A stretch of 64,000 nt of DNA, from contig NC_084472.1 in the NCBI RefSeq assembly GCF_027409185.1, positions 96,240,427 to 96,304,426 of the forward strand, written 5' to 3'. This document shows positions 52,020 through 64,000 of this stretch, one piece after another. The DNA comes from Cynocephalus volans (taxonomy: Eukaryota; Chordata; Mammalia; Dermoptera; Cynocephalidae). The notes under the pieces were generated by a model. The model did no database searches. It worked only from the letters and a program-made list of their open reading frames with translations, and was not told the origin of the DNA. The translations under genes were made by a program, and so were the position numbers. Positions within the stretch are counted from its first letter, which is position 1. Each line of letters begins with the position of its first letter.

Positions 52020-52480
52020 TCAAAAGGTGGATTGTATAATTCCTCCCCTTGAATCTGAATTGCAGATACAACTTCTTAGGCTTGGTCATAAGAAGTTAGA
52101 AAACTTCTGTTTCTTCTTGGGTCACTCATTCCTGGATCTCCACCACCATGCTGTGAGGAAGCCCAAGCACCCACGGGGAGAGGCCATGTCAAGATGTTAC
52201 AGCCAACAGTCACAGCTGAGGTCCCAGTTGACAGCCAGTATCAACCATCAGAGATGCGAGTGAGTGAGTGAATGAATGATGTTTTACATAATTCAGGTTC
52301 CCAGCTGTGGACTCCCTCCTCATCTAAGTTTCCCCAGTCATTGAGTCACTTCCAACTTTGGAGTCTTTCCAGCTTAGGCACCAAATATTGTGGAGCAGAG
52401 ACAAGGCGACCTTTTCCACATATTTAACCGCAGAATCTGTAAACATAATAAATTGATTACTCTTTGGGGGATTATTTTCT
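52020..52480 (+). repeat. Ancient LTR-like interspersed repeat
   Basis: Contains blocks seen in a common mammalian LTR-type repeat: attcctccccttgaatctg, aggcttggtcataagaagtt, gctgtgaggaagcccaagc and agttgacagccagtatcaac. It is diverged, with edges and family not fixed. Confidence 0.5.
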
Positions 52481-54310
52481 TTCCTGCCACTGTGTTTGCA
52501 GTGTGTTTCATTCAGTACTGGTAACTTGAACACTACTCTCATATCACGGCCACAAACCACTCTATTGTGTGTGTTTACTGACTTGGCTCTGATCGAGAAT
52601 AGAGCCTTATTTGTGCTTCACAGAGGAAAAAGACTCCTGACTCTGAGGCACTGTCTCTCATGTGCGTGTTCAGCACAGTGACTATTGTACTGGGCCTTAT
52701 GCACCCACTGACTGTCTTTAAGAAACCCATCAATACCTCTGTTTGCTAATTGTAATTTTTCCCCTCATCAGGGATTTAAATATTTTGTACCAATTCAGTA
52801 GGGATTGGAGAAGAAGGAAATATATGCAATATCCTTGTCATCTTGTACCAGAAGTCCAATAAAGTCCAGTTAACAGGGGCTTCAACATCTTTGTCACTAA
52901 AAAATAAATCTCTGCTCAAAGAACAACATCTGAATGTGCATTTCATGTAGCTTTTACATTTTTATTCTTTTACAGGGACCATTGTCTATAAAATAAAAAA
53001 CAATTATATTAACCAGTAAAATTGGAATCATAATTAGGCAATGTGAAATGACAAACCATGGGACTGAAAGCCTGAGAAGTTAGTACTGCCTGGAAAATGT
53101 CATTGGCCAGATCCCACTAGCAAACCAGTTACAATTAAAGGCTCAACTCTTCAGGAGGCATATTGACTCTGAAAGTTCACTAAGTTTCCATGGAAGAAAT
53201 TACTGATTGATTTGGCCTCATGATTTTCAAGCTTACTTATTGTTTTGATATATGGAAAAAGCCTAGCTCAGTGTCTGGAACATGGTAAGAGTCAACACAA
53301 AGTTGTTACTTTATAGTTTCCTTCATTTAATATTTGAAAACCAAGTGGATCATTTGGACTTGGCCAAAATTATGTTTTTACTAGCATATTCAGGTATCTG
53401 CATGGATTTTTCTTGCTGACATGCAACCAATCATTAGGTGTTTTGATGCTATATTAGGTGGTACTTTCAAATAATTTCAACTATTCAAAAAGTGATATTT
53501 CTTCTTATATAAGATCTGGCCTTAACTGGAGGTATTCAGTCAGAGGTTAGAGACCATCTGTGGCAGGCATTGCATAAGGAAAAGGTTAGACCTGGTGACT
53601 TTTGAGATACCTTTAAACTCTCGAATATTTTGATAACAAAAAAGTTATGAAAATACTTATAATTCAGTTTTGTTATGCCTAAAATTTTTTTAAATTAAAT
53701 TTTAAACATTGCCTTAAAAAGCAAACACAACTCATTATTAGTTACAGTTTATTCTTCTAGTCTTTGAAATTTTACTTATGAAGCACCAAATTCTTCAATG
53801 ATAATGGCTTTGCTTTAGATTTCCAAAATGAAGGCAGGTGATTCACATGAATTTCACATGACTTCATACACATGCATACTTAAATTTGGAGATTAATTGG
53901 ATCAAGAGGAAATTCAGCCATTTTGTTAATCTCAGTATGGTTTGAAGAAATAAGACATATTTCAAAACATTACATTCTCTGTAATACTAGTGCCTTTCAC
54001 CATTTTCAAATTTTTAGACATAAGTATGTTAAGTCATAAAAAATGTTTACCCATTGTGTAGAAATGACAAATGAGTTCATAGAATAAATTATGAAGCCTG
54101 TGTCACTTAGGTAATATGTAGGTTAGGAAAAATAAAGAAAATAGAAATACTTCTATTTCTGAGTTAATTTTTTTACATTATTTTGAATTATGCATTAGTG
54201 CTAATAAATGTGAGTATTTTTGTACACCAAATGTTGCAATGTGTGTACAATAAAATTTTAATTTTGGTTAAGTGTATATTAACACTCTCAAGATTTGTTC
54301 TCCAATAAAT
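52481..54310. other. Mostly unassigned AT-rich stretch
   Basis: A possible MIR end lies at about 53265-53320 (cagtgtctggaacatggtaa). Nothing else was recognised. Confidence 0.4.
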
Positions 54311-54313
54311 ATA

Positions 54314-54922
54314 GTCATGTGACATTTAATGACAGGTATACATTCTAAGAAATATGTTTCGTGATTTTGTCATTGTGCAAACATCATAGAGTGTACAGAC
54401 ATCGATGGTAGAGCCTACTACACACCTAGGCTATATGGTACAGCCCATCGCTGCTAGGCTACAAACCTGTATAGCATGTTACTGCACTGAGTACTGTAGG
54501 CAATTGCAACACAATGGTATTTGTGTATGTAAACATATCAAAACATAGAAAAGGTATAGCAAAAATATGGTGTAAAAGATAAAAAAAAATAGGTACACCC
54601 AAATTGGGCACTTACAATGAATGAAGCTTGCAGGACTGGAAGTTGCTCTGGGTGAGTCAGTGAGTGAGAGGTAAGTGAATGTGAAGGCTGAGGACATGAC
54701 TGTACACTACTGTAGACTTTACATACACTACACACTTAGGCTACACTAAATTAACTTAAAAAGTAAAGTCATTGTGTCACAACATTAAGATGGCTGTGAC
54801 ATCACTAGGTAATAAGGATTTCTCAGCTGCATTATCATCTTATCCATTAAAATCTTATAAGTTGTGTATGTCATATATGTGGTCCATTTTTGACAATGAT
54901 GTCATTATGCAGCACATGACTG
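54314..54922 (+). mobile_element. Non-autonomous Tc1/mariner-type DNA transposon
   Basis: Terminal inverted repeats gtcatgtg (left) and cacatgactg (right) extend inward with similarity (taatgaca against tgtcatta). TA dinucleotides flank it at 54312-54313 and 54923-54924. The interior follows a familiar mammalian repeat: gagcctactacacacctagg, caggactggaagttgctctg and gagtcagtgagtgagag. It lacks a transposase frame. Confidence 0.75.
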
Positions 54923-55008
54923 TATAATGTCAAAGTGTAGAATAGCAATTTTAATATGGTATTAAAGAACAATAGTGTTTAAGTAGGTATGTAATGTTTT
55001 TCAGCCAT

Positions 55009-55562
55009 AAATGTGTTACATTTCTATTTCTGCCATAATGAATTACTATAAACTTAGCACTTTAAACAACACAATTTATTGTCTTACAGTGCTGTTAATC
55101 AGAGGTCTGGCATAAGTCTCAGTGAGCTAAAATGGAGGTGCTGGCAAGACTGCATTCCTCTCCAGATGTTCTGGAAGAGGTTCTGTTAACTTGCTCTTTT
55201 GTTGTTGGCAGAGTTCAGTTCCCTGCAGTTGGAGCCCTGAAGTCTCGTTTTCTCACTGGCTGTTGGCCACAGGCTTTCCCAGTTTCTAGAGACCACTCCT
55301 CCCTTTGCTCTAGGCCTCTTCCTCCACCTTTCAAGCCAACTGTGATGGATGGAGTCCTCTCATGTGACATCTCTCTGATTGACACTTCTGCTTTCATCTT
55401 CTGCTTTTAGGAGCTTGTATGATTAAATTGGGCCCACCCCAATAATCCACGATAATCTTCCCATCTCAAGGTCCATAGTCTTAATCACATCTTCAGAGTA
55501 CCTCCTGCTATGTAAGGATTAGGACATGGATATCTTTGGGGGTCATTATTCTGCCTACCACA
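55009..55562 (+). repeat. Ancient interspersed repeat, copy 4 (distant relative)
   Basis: A related layout to the copies at 36499, 38791 and 43964: tgccataatgaattactata, ctttaaacaacacaatttat, then gggcccaccccaataatcca and gggtcattattctgcctacca. The interior differs, so this is probably a sister subfamily. Confidence 0.65.
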
Positions 55563-55929
55563 ATTAATAAATAAATCAAAATAATGGGTGACTATAAAAT
55601 TATTAATCATCTCCATATCAGTCTCAAGAGAACATGTGCATTAGAGCTTTTGTTCATATTCTCAGAGTAACATTTATTATAATAATTTAAACTGCTGGTC
55701 CTTAAATCAGGGAGCTAAATTTTTACTGCTTGAAGTGCAGTTCTTTCACCACACCCTTCTCTACAAAGAGGATTTTTCTGCTTTCCTGTCTCTTTTCCTC
55801 CTTACACCTTTTTTCCTAACTTCCAGGCACTAACTAATCAAATGATGACAGTCATCACAAGAATAACCAAAGCAATGACAACGACAATAATATCAGTGGT
55901 AGCCCCCATCCCTGACAGTCCAACACAGG

Positions 55930-56070
55930 CCAGCAATGTGCTACAAGCACTAGTGTGTTATCTTTAAGATCTACAGTAGCCCCAGGAAAGCTTCATGAAT
56001 TGACCAAGATCTTTGAAGGAGAAAGTCAGAAGTTAAAATCAAGCCTGGCTGACTCCACAGTCCACAGATT
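55930..56070 (-). repeat. MIR-like SINE remnant
   Basis: Antisense MIR order: gtgttatctttaagatctac, gaattgaccaagatctttga, aatcaagcctggctgactcc. Confidence 0.5.
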
Positions 56071-59000
56071 TTCACAACAACCTTAAATTGTTTATTAGTT
56101 CCAAGTGTTATTTAAGTCAGAAAATACAAGTTTGAGTCAGAAGTAGAGAAAATCAAATATATTTTATGTAAATTATAAATATTGGTATAATTATCTTATT
56201 TTTATAAAATTTGTATATTCTATGATTATTTAAAGGCTAGTTCTTCATTAAAATTTTATCTGCAGAAAAAGACACATAAATTATGACTATTTTGAAGATG
56301 ATACTAAAATGTCATTTTATTTTATGAAAATGGTATTTTGTTATTACTTAAATATTTGATTTTAATAACACTTTATATTTAGAGGAAATTATCAAGTCTA
56401 ACTCCAAAAAATTATATGACATTAAAAAATGAAGAGGAAATGAATTTTTCCTTTAGGTTGCAATGTGACTGCATTTATGAAAAGATTTAATTTAATTCAG
56501 ACAATAAATTTTCCCATTTCTTGGCTCTCTATTGATTACTCTTTCTCAAATTTATTTTTTTCTTATGCATGCAAAGATTTTGGATATGTATAACAAGGTG
56601 TCTGTATCAAAAAAAGGATTGCAAATTATTACAAGTTTATGACGGCTGTAAATTGAGTTCCAAATCTTGTGTATGGTACAGAACTTTGAAAGAAACTGGC
56701 AATTAATAAATATATAAAAAGAAAGAAAATAATAAATGCATAAAAAGAAAGAAACCATTAAACTGACTGATAAACCAATGATCATATTCTGTTAGGATAT
56801 TAATCCCATTGAAAATGAAAGTTATACATGCCAGATTGGAGCCCAGTGTGAGTCTGTATAAAGACTATTTCCAGAAAGTACAGTGAGTTTGTCAGCGATC
56901 ACTGCATCTCACTAACGACCAGCTTGGCCATCTAATGTATGTCACTTATACCAAGCAGTCATGGTGGAGCTCTACTCTCTAATGGAGCTTATTATTGGCC
57001 AGGTCATATAATTAATTATGTCCTGATTCCTACTTTCACTTCCAGACTTCCTGTCTCAGACCTACGCCTTACCATTTATATTCGGGTGGTGAACTGCCAC
57101 ATGACTAATCAACTTTCATTGTTCATGATGTCTTGGCAAATATCATTAATTTGACTTCAACTACCTATATTAAATTTGACTTCATAATACTAAAAATCAT
57201 TAGCACTTGAGCCTTGCTGGAGAGTGAAAATATGGTGGTGCTGTCATCAGATGTGATTGTTTAGCCCATTCTACTCCCCTATGATTAACGGGTACGTGAA
57301 TTGCAGGACTCCACCTTTCATTAGTGTTGATAAACCATGTTTTTTTTTTTTGTCAAAGACCAGTAGAACAGACACCCTTCCACTGTTCCCCACCATTTCC
57401 TCCTTTGGACCAGTCTGCACTTCTAGTAAGTCACCCTTCTCCTAAGTTTCGGTGGGACGCAGAAGCGGTACTGTTCACTGTGGCTGTGTGATAGTCATCT
57501 TGTCTTGTTTTCCAGCCACAATAATTCATTTCTGCTTTCTATAAGAACTGAAGTTTTGAGCTCTGCAGACGTTCATTCACAATAAACTTACCTCTGAGAC
57601 GCACTAGTCTCATTAACGTGCACGTTGAAACTCCCCAATTTATTTCTTCCAAAGTGGTTTGGAGCTCCCTCTCTGAATCAAATATGGGTTTTGAATTAAG
57701 TCAATTTAATTAGAAAACCTGCAAATAATGCATTCAGTAAATGGTAGAAATAAAGTTGGTGATTTGGGTATTGCTACATATTTTAATTTGAAAGTCCTGT
57801 ATTGTTGATCATAGTTGTTGATCATAGTTCATATAATTTGGTTCCCTATTAAGCTGAATAAGACTGGCGTCAGATTTTGTTTTTCCCCAATTCAGCTGTT
57901 GTTGGTGGTTCATATGACTGTCTTTGCTGCTTACTTATGTTATATCAACCCATTCTGAAAAAGACAGTTGCTTGTTCTGCTAGATTCCTATGGTGTTTTT
58001 CATGCCAAGCACTATTAAACTACAATCTTAAAAAAAGTGGGCAATGTATCTATTGAAGAAAAGAAAGAAGAAAAGAAAAAAAAATAAGGAAAGGCTAAGT
58101 AAAAATCTCGGGCCATATGATAAAAAAAAAAGTTGTGGTATAGATGAAAGGCTAAGTCTTTTCAAATAAACCTGAATTTAATATCTAGTTACCCCATCTA
58201 TGAACACTGGAAAATGTTAAAAGATGAGCATCGATTTTCTTGTGCATAAAATAGAAATATCTCTCCACAGTTTTACTGAGAATTAAATAATATAATAAAT
58301 TTAGCAAAGCATCAAACATTTTAATCACTAAAAATGCTATTGTGTATTCTTTTCTCCTAGAGACATGAAGATATCAGCACCACTAGAAGCTGAAGTTTGT
58401 GGTGACAATATTTTTAAGCTACAATTTGGACATAATTCAGGAGGTTACAAAACATCCTCAGTTCTACTCATATACCATGTGCTCACTCTTTTTTTTTTTT
58501 TTTTTATCTGATTAAGAATGTCCTTCAATACCACTGATTTGATTTTTACAGAAACAAAGCTTTGCTTTCAAGCTCCATGACCATTACATGTTTTTAATCT
58601 ACTGGAAAAGGCTCCTGGGAACTTTCTCCTGATTGCTTTTATATATCCTCTTCAGAGTCTTAGTTAGAAATTTCATTTGTTGTATCTAAGAGAATTCTGT
58701 TGAATTAAGCTAGTTATTTTACATCACTATTCTATAATAATTTAATTTACATGCACTTGGGATTCTTTTCTCTTCAAATTTCCTAACAAATTCACTGTGT
58801 TGTTTTAGGATATACATAAAATTTACCAAAAGCAGTTTCCTACTTTGGACATTCATGGGCTATATTTCCTTTCCTTTGTATAATCCTTTACCTTTTCTAT
58901 CATTCTACTTATATTATGAGTTCAAATTTATAAAGCACTCTTCAATAATAAATTATTGTGGAGATTGAATCAATAAACAGATGTACATTCAGCAATATCA

Positions 59001-62000
59001 TTCTCTCAGGCTTTACTGCACTTATTATTATTCATAATTTAACATTTATTAAGCATTAAGAATCATACTTTATTTGGGACAGAAGAGTAGATTCTATTTC
59101 TGCCCAGCAGACTTATATTCTCAAGGAGAATTCAATTTTTAAAAAGGCTCAAAAATTAACCCTCAGTGTTAGACTAATCAGGGAGAAAATAGAACACAAA
59201 GTTTGAACAAAGTTTGTATTAAAATTTATTTCTTCCCATAAAGCTCTGACTAATATCTGCATAGAGATTACAGCCTTGCTAAAAGCATGATTGACATGCC
59301 AGAGTATTAACTAAAGATGTGACTTTGATATCTGCGGTATAATATAGGATTGAAGTCTAAGTGAATTCAGTTAAAACTGGATTGAACAGAATAGCTATCT
59401 GACCCAGATACGTAGTCATTTTTATTTCAAAGCATTCTAGATAATCTTGGCCTGTTTCACTGTTGCTGTAAATACTCAGTTTTAGTCTCAAGTGGACTTT
59501 GGCATTTATTTTAGTTGGGAAATTTGTCAACTTCTCTAGTTTGTACAGAGAAAGTCAGATCCTGAAGGTAATTCTATAGTCTGCATGTTTTCTCTTGGCT
59601 TGTACGAATTAGGTATAACTTGAATGAAAATTAAAACTGGTCAGAACTATAAGGAACGCATATTTCTAAAAGCAAACTCTACCTCTGTATGCTCCATTTT
59701 TACCCTAGTCTAACCTGGAACTACATTTTTGATTCTGATCAAATAAAAAAAATTGAAAAATTGAATTATATACCACATAGTTACTGGTGGCTTACCATTT
59801 TGTTCTTATAGTCTACAGAAGATTCTACAGAATCTGATAAATTGATCTGCTATTTAAAACATTAGAAGCAGAAAACACAATAAAACAAAATAAAACAAAA
59901 ACACTATAAATTCCATAAATTCTAGAACTTCAAACGAATTGTATTTGACCCAATTAGTTCAATTGATCCTTTCTAAGTCACATATCTACAGACAGAGAAA
60001 GATTAGCATTCAGATATCCTTAAATTCAGCCTTTGTCTCCTAATATTCTAGTAGTTGATATATTCAACTCAATTCTGCAAGTATGGCCCTTGCTGTGAAG
60101 GAACTGATTGCTAGTGAACTAGTTAGTGATTACTAGCATATAAATAAATAGCAGTAGTTTATATGAGCAGGTCTATAATTCTGAAGGGTAAACCTTACAG
60201 TATGATGACAACTCATCAGCCAGAAGCAAAGGGATAATATTGGATGTCTTTAGTTTTAAGTGATAGGAATGCCTGATTCAAATAGGTTTATGGATAAGAA
60301 AATGTATTATCTCCTCTTACAATAAGTCTGCAGATAGGAAAGACTCCAGGAACAGAAAACCAACACTTTGGCTTTCTTTGTTGTCATGGTTCTTTTAGTT
60401 TTACTTCTATTGCTTAGCCAGATTTGTGGAAAAGTATCTGCAGCAGTTTCAGACATTGTATCCAGAAATACCCATGTCCTGAAAATAACAGAGGTCGACA
60501 ATTCTTTGTGTCTTGTATAGAGGCAAAGAATGTTTCTGAGAAGCTCTTTAACAGCAAACCCTTCTCACTTTCTGTTAGCCAGGCCTAAGTTATTTGACCT
60601 TTGCTCAACCATTCTCTGTAAAGGTAAATGAAATTTCATTTGGCATAGAAGGATGTTGAAATGAAATCACCTTAGCCATTATAGGATGTCACTTGGATAG
60701 GTTAAGAGCACATGTAGGAAAAAGTACCTTAAATTGAACTTTTTAGAAGTGATGCACTAATAGTATCTTTGCCTTTTAGGAAATAACATGCTATAATTCC
60801 CTAGTGGCTTTTACTTCCCTGTTTTGGGCCTTATAAACAAATATCTTTCAATTAAAAGATTTCTTCCATTTTTATCTGGTAAAATCTGTATGAATCTCAT
60901 ATACCTATGCTTTTTTTTTTACTTGCAGTTGCTTCTATAAACATAGCTGTTAATAATTTCTTTATCTTTTTCTTTAACCTTGAAACGTAAAAACTGCTTT
61001 CAAACTTCTAATACTCAAAAAATTGCTTCTTACAGCATTTAAGAAATAAAACTTGGCTGATTTTATCAAACTCCTTGGATTACTTTGTGCATAATTTATT
61101 ATTTAGAACAATATATTGTTTGGTTTAATATATATAGCCTTTTATGTCATATTCCTGAAAATTTATATAATTCAATGACAAATCTTTTCTGTACTTCAGT
61201 ACTCTTCCTTTTGGAGGGGAATCATTGGCACTACAGAGGTAAATTTTCTTGATTTAGTAACTCTAAAATTTGAAGCATCTTTGGTTCCTGGTTCCTTTTG
61301 TACACCTAGCAAATTAAGGCCAGACCATAAGATTTGGTCCTGCCTAAAATTATAGAACTGAGAGAAAAAGTTTTTCAGTACTGCTATGCAAACCATAATC
61401 TACAGACAGTGGCTTACTATGTAAAAGTTTGTTAATGGACCACAATACAGAAATTGAGAAAAAGTGTTTGGCTTACTACATTTGTTGAACAGAGTGTAGA
61501 CCAATTTGTATGTTATAAACTCCACAAGGCCAATTGATGTTGGAGTGAGTTTCATACTGTCACAGTCTATAATATCTTAAAGCTAATCTGTCAACTGTAA
61601 CTCAAAAGTATAAAAAATTGAGAACCCATTTATTTCAACAAAAAACCATTAAAATGTAACTATACCTTTTTTGGACTACAGTATTAATTGCATCATTTTT
61701 GGTAAACATTAAAGATGAATATCCTGAGCTTGCTGAAATTGCTTTAAAATCTCTTCAACTCTTGTCTACATACCTCATTGAGATTGTTTTTTATGCTATG
61801 AGTATCATTAAAACAGTTTAGATATACATTATATCCTCCCCTACAAGTAGTGGTGTATATATAACAAAATTCGATAAGTTAACAAGGAAAAGACAAACTC
61901 ACTTGCCACATTAACCAAGTTACTTTCCCATATTCAATCATATCTCAAAGACAACTTTTTGTATAAGTAAGATTGTGGGACAAAAAAGAATTACAACATG

Positions 62001-63038
62001 TACAGACTTTGTAACTTTTTCCTATATTACACTGTAAAATTTTTGCAGCTTTCACTTTGTATGTCTGTTATTTCATCCTTCTAGTTATTCATTTTTTGAT
62101 TTTAATAAAATATTGATGTATAATAGATTAAGGAAAAAAAACCTAATCCTTTATCACATGTATTTTGAGAATCACTGCCTGGAAGAACAGGTTTGTATCT
62201 GTTCTAATTTTATATGGATTAGTGAATAATGAAGATACGAATACTTATGAAATGAAATTCAGCTTTAAAACAAAAAGAAATAAGAAATAGTTGTATAGGT
62301 TGTATCGCAAAGATCTCTAGTACTCCCCTTCCAGCAGACAATAAACATAACCCCCAGAACCCCCTAAACTTTTCTTCATAAACCTGGTGGGTGCAGGAAA
62401 AGAGGAGCCAACAACACATCATAGCACAGAGGGGTAATCCCGATGCAGGTGAATCTAGGAGTGTGGCTATAGAGAAGAGGCATATCAGGAGGGGAAACAA
62501 GCCTGTAAATCAAGGGAGAGGGGAAAAAGGAAAAGACAGACTAAAATCATGAGTTCCAGCAAAGATAATTAACTTTCCCTCCACTCTGTTGAGAAAGTCT
62601 TGGCATCCTGTGTGCCCTGGATAGAAAATAAGCTGGACAAGCAGTCACTACTTCCTAGACTGTGATAGACTGTGATTTCCCCAAGGCATTCAAGTTTTTA
62701 AAAACATATTAAACTAGCTGGGAAGATGGTTTCAGAAAGAACAGAGAAGAGCAAAGAGAGGCCAAATGAGAACAGAAGTCTGGAAGCTTTCAGGGGCGAG
62801 GGTACAGGATGAGTCCTGAGGAACCTGCAGTCTGGACGTGGAAGGCCGCGCACACCACCCTCTAGCATGAATGGTCTGGGACAAAGAGAACGCTTTCAGT
62901 GAGCCATAAAAATGGGCTAGGTAAATTGCTTTGTATTCTAAGATAGTGCAAATATACTCAAATCATTTACTAGTTGATATTACATATATAAATATTGGTA
63001 ATTATATCTATTTTGTATATATATGTAAAATACTTGAG
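56071..63038. other. Long unassigned AT-rich stretch
   Basis: No gene, RNA gene or clear repeat boundary was recognised. T runs lie at 57341-57351 and 58489-58505, and A-rich text at 58050-58130. A gttgatcata duplication is at about 57805-57825. A slightly GC-richer patch at 62300-62890 has no recognisable feature. Confidence 0.4.
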
Positions 63039-63039
63039 A

Positions 63040-63140
63040 TTCACCTTGCACCAGGCACATGATTGCTTTATGAAGTTTATTTTGCTTAATCCACATAGCA
63101 ATCCTAAAAGCTATGAAGTCCTAAGCTTGGAAGTTTGTGA
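63040..63140 (-). repeat. MIR-like SINE remnant
   Basis: Antisense MIR blocks: cttgcaccaggcacatgatt, attttgcttaatccacatag, caatcctaaaagctatgaag. Confidence 0.55.
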
Positions 63141-64000
63141 TTAGATGCTCTTTGATAATCTCGGATGCTCTTAAATACTGTTAGCCACTATATTATTCTG
63201 CTCCTACGATTATATTTCTATATATGTCATTAGGTTAAGAGTTCCTGTTCTATATTTTGGATACCACCAAAAATTTGGCAAGTCGAGAAGGGATATTGCA
63301 TTCGGACCACATTTTGAAAGTAACACCCTTGGGAGAATACACAAGCAATTTAACAAATATTTTGAAGGAAAATAAAAGAGTAAAGATATGGAACAGACAT
63401 AGGTCTTCAAAAAATTAGAGACAGAATTGCTATTTCAAAACAATGTTTTAAGTGTATTTATTATCTAAATTTTACCTATTTTAAAAATTTATTTATTTTC
63501 CAGTAGAAGAAATTGGAAGAAATTTTCTTAAGCTGTGGCCATTTATAAAGGGACAGTATGAATAAGTGTAGTTGAGCATAGGCTGTGATGGACTTCCAGT
63601 ATTAGAACTGGAAGGCTACTCTTACTGTTTGCCCTTGGCAGACATGACCAATGGATTGGGGTCCTCTCTCCTCCTGAATTCACATTGGACTTCAGAATCT
63701 CAGGGATTGGCACACCAAAATGCCATTACCTATCAATGGATTATAGCTGATAGTTGACATCTATTTGCCATCTTTGTGTTAGAGGAATCCCAAACAAGGC
63801 TTCACTCAAAGTTTGTGTATGTTAAGCTTTCATATAGAGTTGACGAAGTGTTATATAACATTTGAACAGAATATTGTTGCAATAACTACAATGTCAGTTG
63901 CCTTAAATGTTTGTCAAAGCCATTCCAACCCCAGGAAGTCTGCAACCACTTATTTTTCTTTATAACTTCCTCAGTCTTTGACCATGTTTCTTTTCAATTT
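63141..64000. other. Unassigned stretch at the window end
   Basis: No gene or repeat was recognised. The frame at 63572-63757 has no known domain. Confidence 0.45.

Noticed and set aside
63572..63757. A small protein gene
   Set aside because: It is 61 codons with no domain, no conserved context and no splice evidence, and is compatible with chance.

Overview
The window is nuclear DNA from a mammal. It is AT-rich and gene-poor, and it is dominated by interspersed repeats. I find no intact host protein-coding gene and no intact RNA gene. The mobile DNA consists of LINE-1 (L1) elements, ancient L2 and MIR elements, MaLR-type and other solo LTRs, a TA-flanked DNA transposon, and retrocopies with target-site duplications (TSDs). 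A tRNA-derived SINE (22963-23122, minus strand) and a tRNA-Ile(UAU)-derived fragment (20346-20399) both look to me like sequences from the colugo (flying lemur, Dermoptera), whose tRNA-Ile SINEs are known. That species call is an inference of moderate confidence.

Layout. 1-1240: two overlapping A-rich reading frames followed by an LTR-like segment, both low confidence. 3908-4307: a solo MaLR-type LTR with a 5-bp TSD. About 4310-10224: near-full-length L1 'A' (+), broken by many stops and by a 172-bp insertion. About 10440-12345: an old L1M 3' region that received a truncated L1, which then received a solo LTR. About 15430-16720: an L2 remnant (+) with a recognisable reverse-transcriptase motif. 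19917-20412: a short minus-strand L1 joined to an inverted piece of intron-containing tRNA-Ile, all inside one 17-bp TSD. 20960-21950: another old L1M 3' region. 22952-23132: a SINE with its TSD. 23868-29704: near-full-length L1 'B' (+) with a candidate 13-bp TSD and a 332-bp GGAA array at the end of ORF2. 31847-33422: a minus-strand L1 that kept its 5' and 3' ends but lost almost all coding sequence. About 34870-38760: a long antisense L2 interrupted by a MaLR LTR and by another repeat. About 40440-43960: an antisense old L1M/L1ME that contains an RPS3A retrocopy, which itself contains a solo LTR. About 46590-47600: L2 and MIR ends with a retrocopy of an unidentified mRNA 3' UTR inserted (15-bp TSD). 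54312-54924: a TA-flanked DNA transposon. The rest is unassigned AT-rich DNA with scattered MIR and similar fragments.

There is no operon-like or cooperating gene set here. The main content is a readable history of nested insertions. The clearest points are the L1/pre-tRNA chimera, the RPS3A retrocopy split in its tail by an LTR, the L1M > L1 > LTR nest, the core-deleted L1, and the TSD-flanked unknown retrocopy. All family names come from recognition by eye. Fine subfamily names were avoided where I could not be sure.
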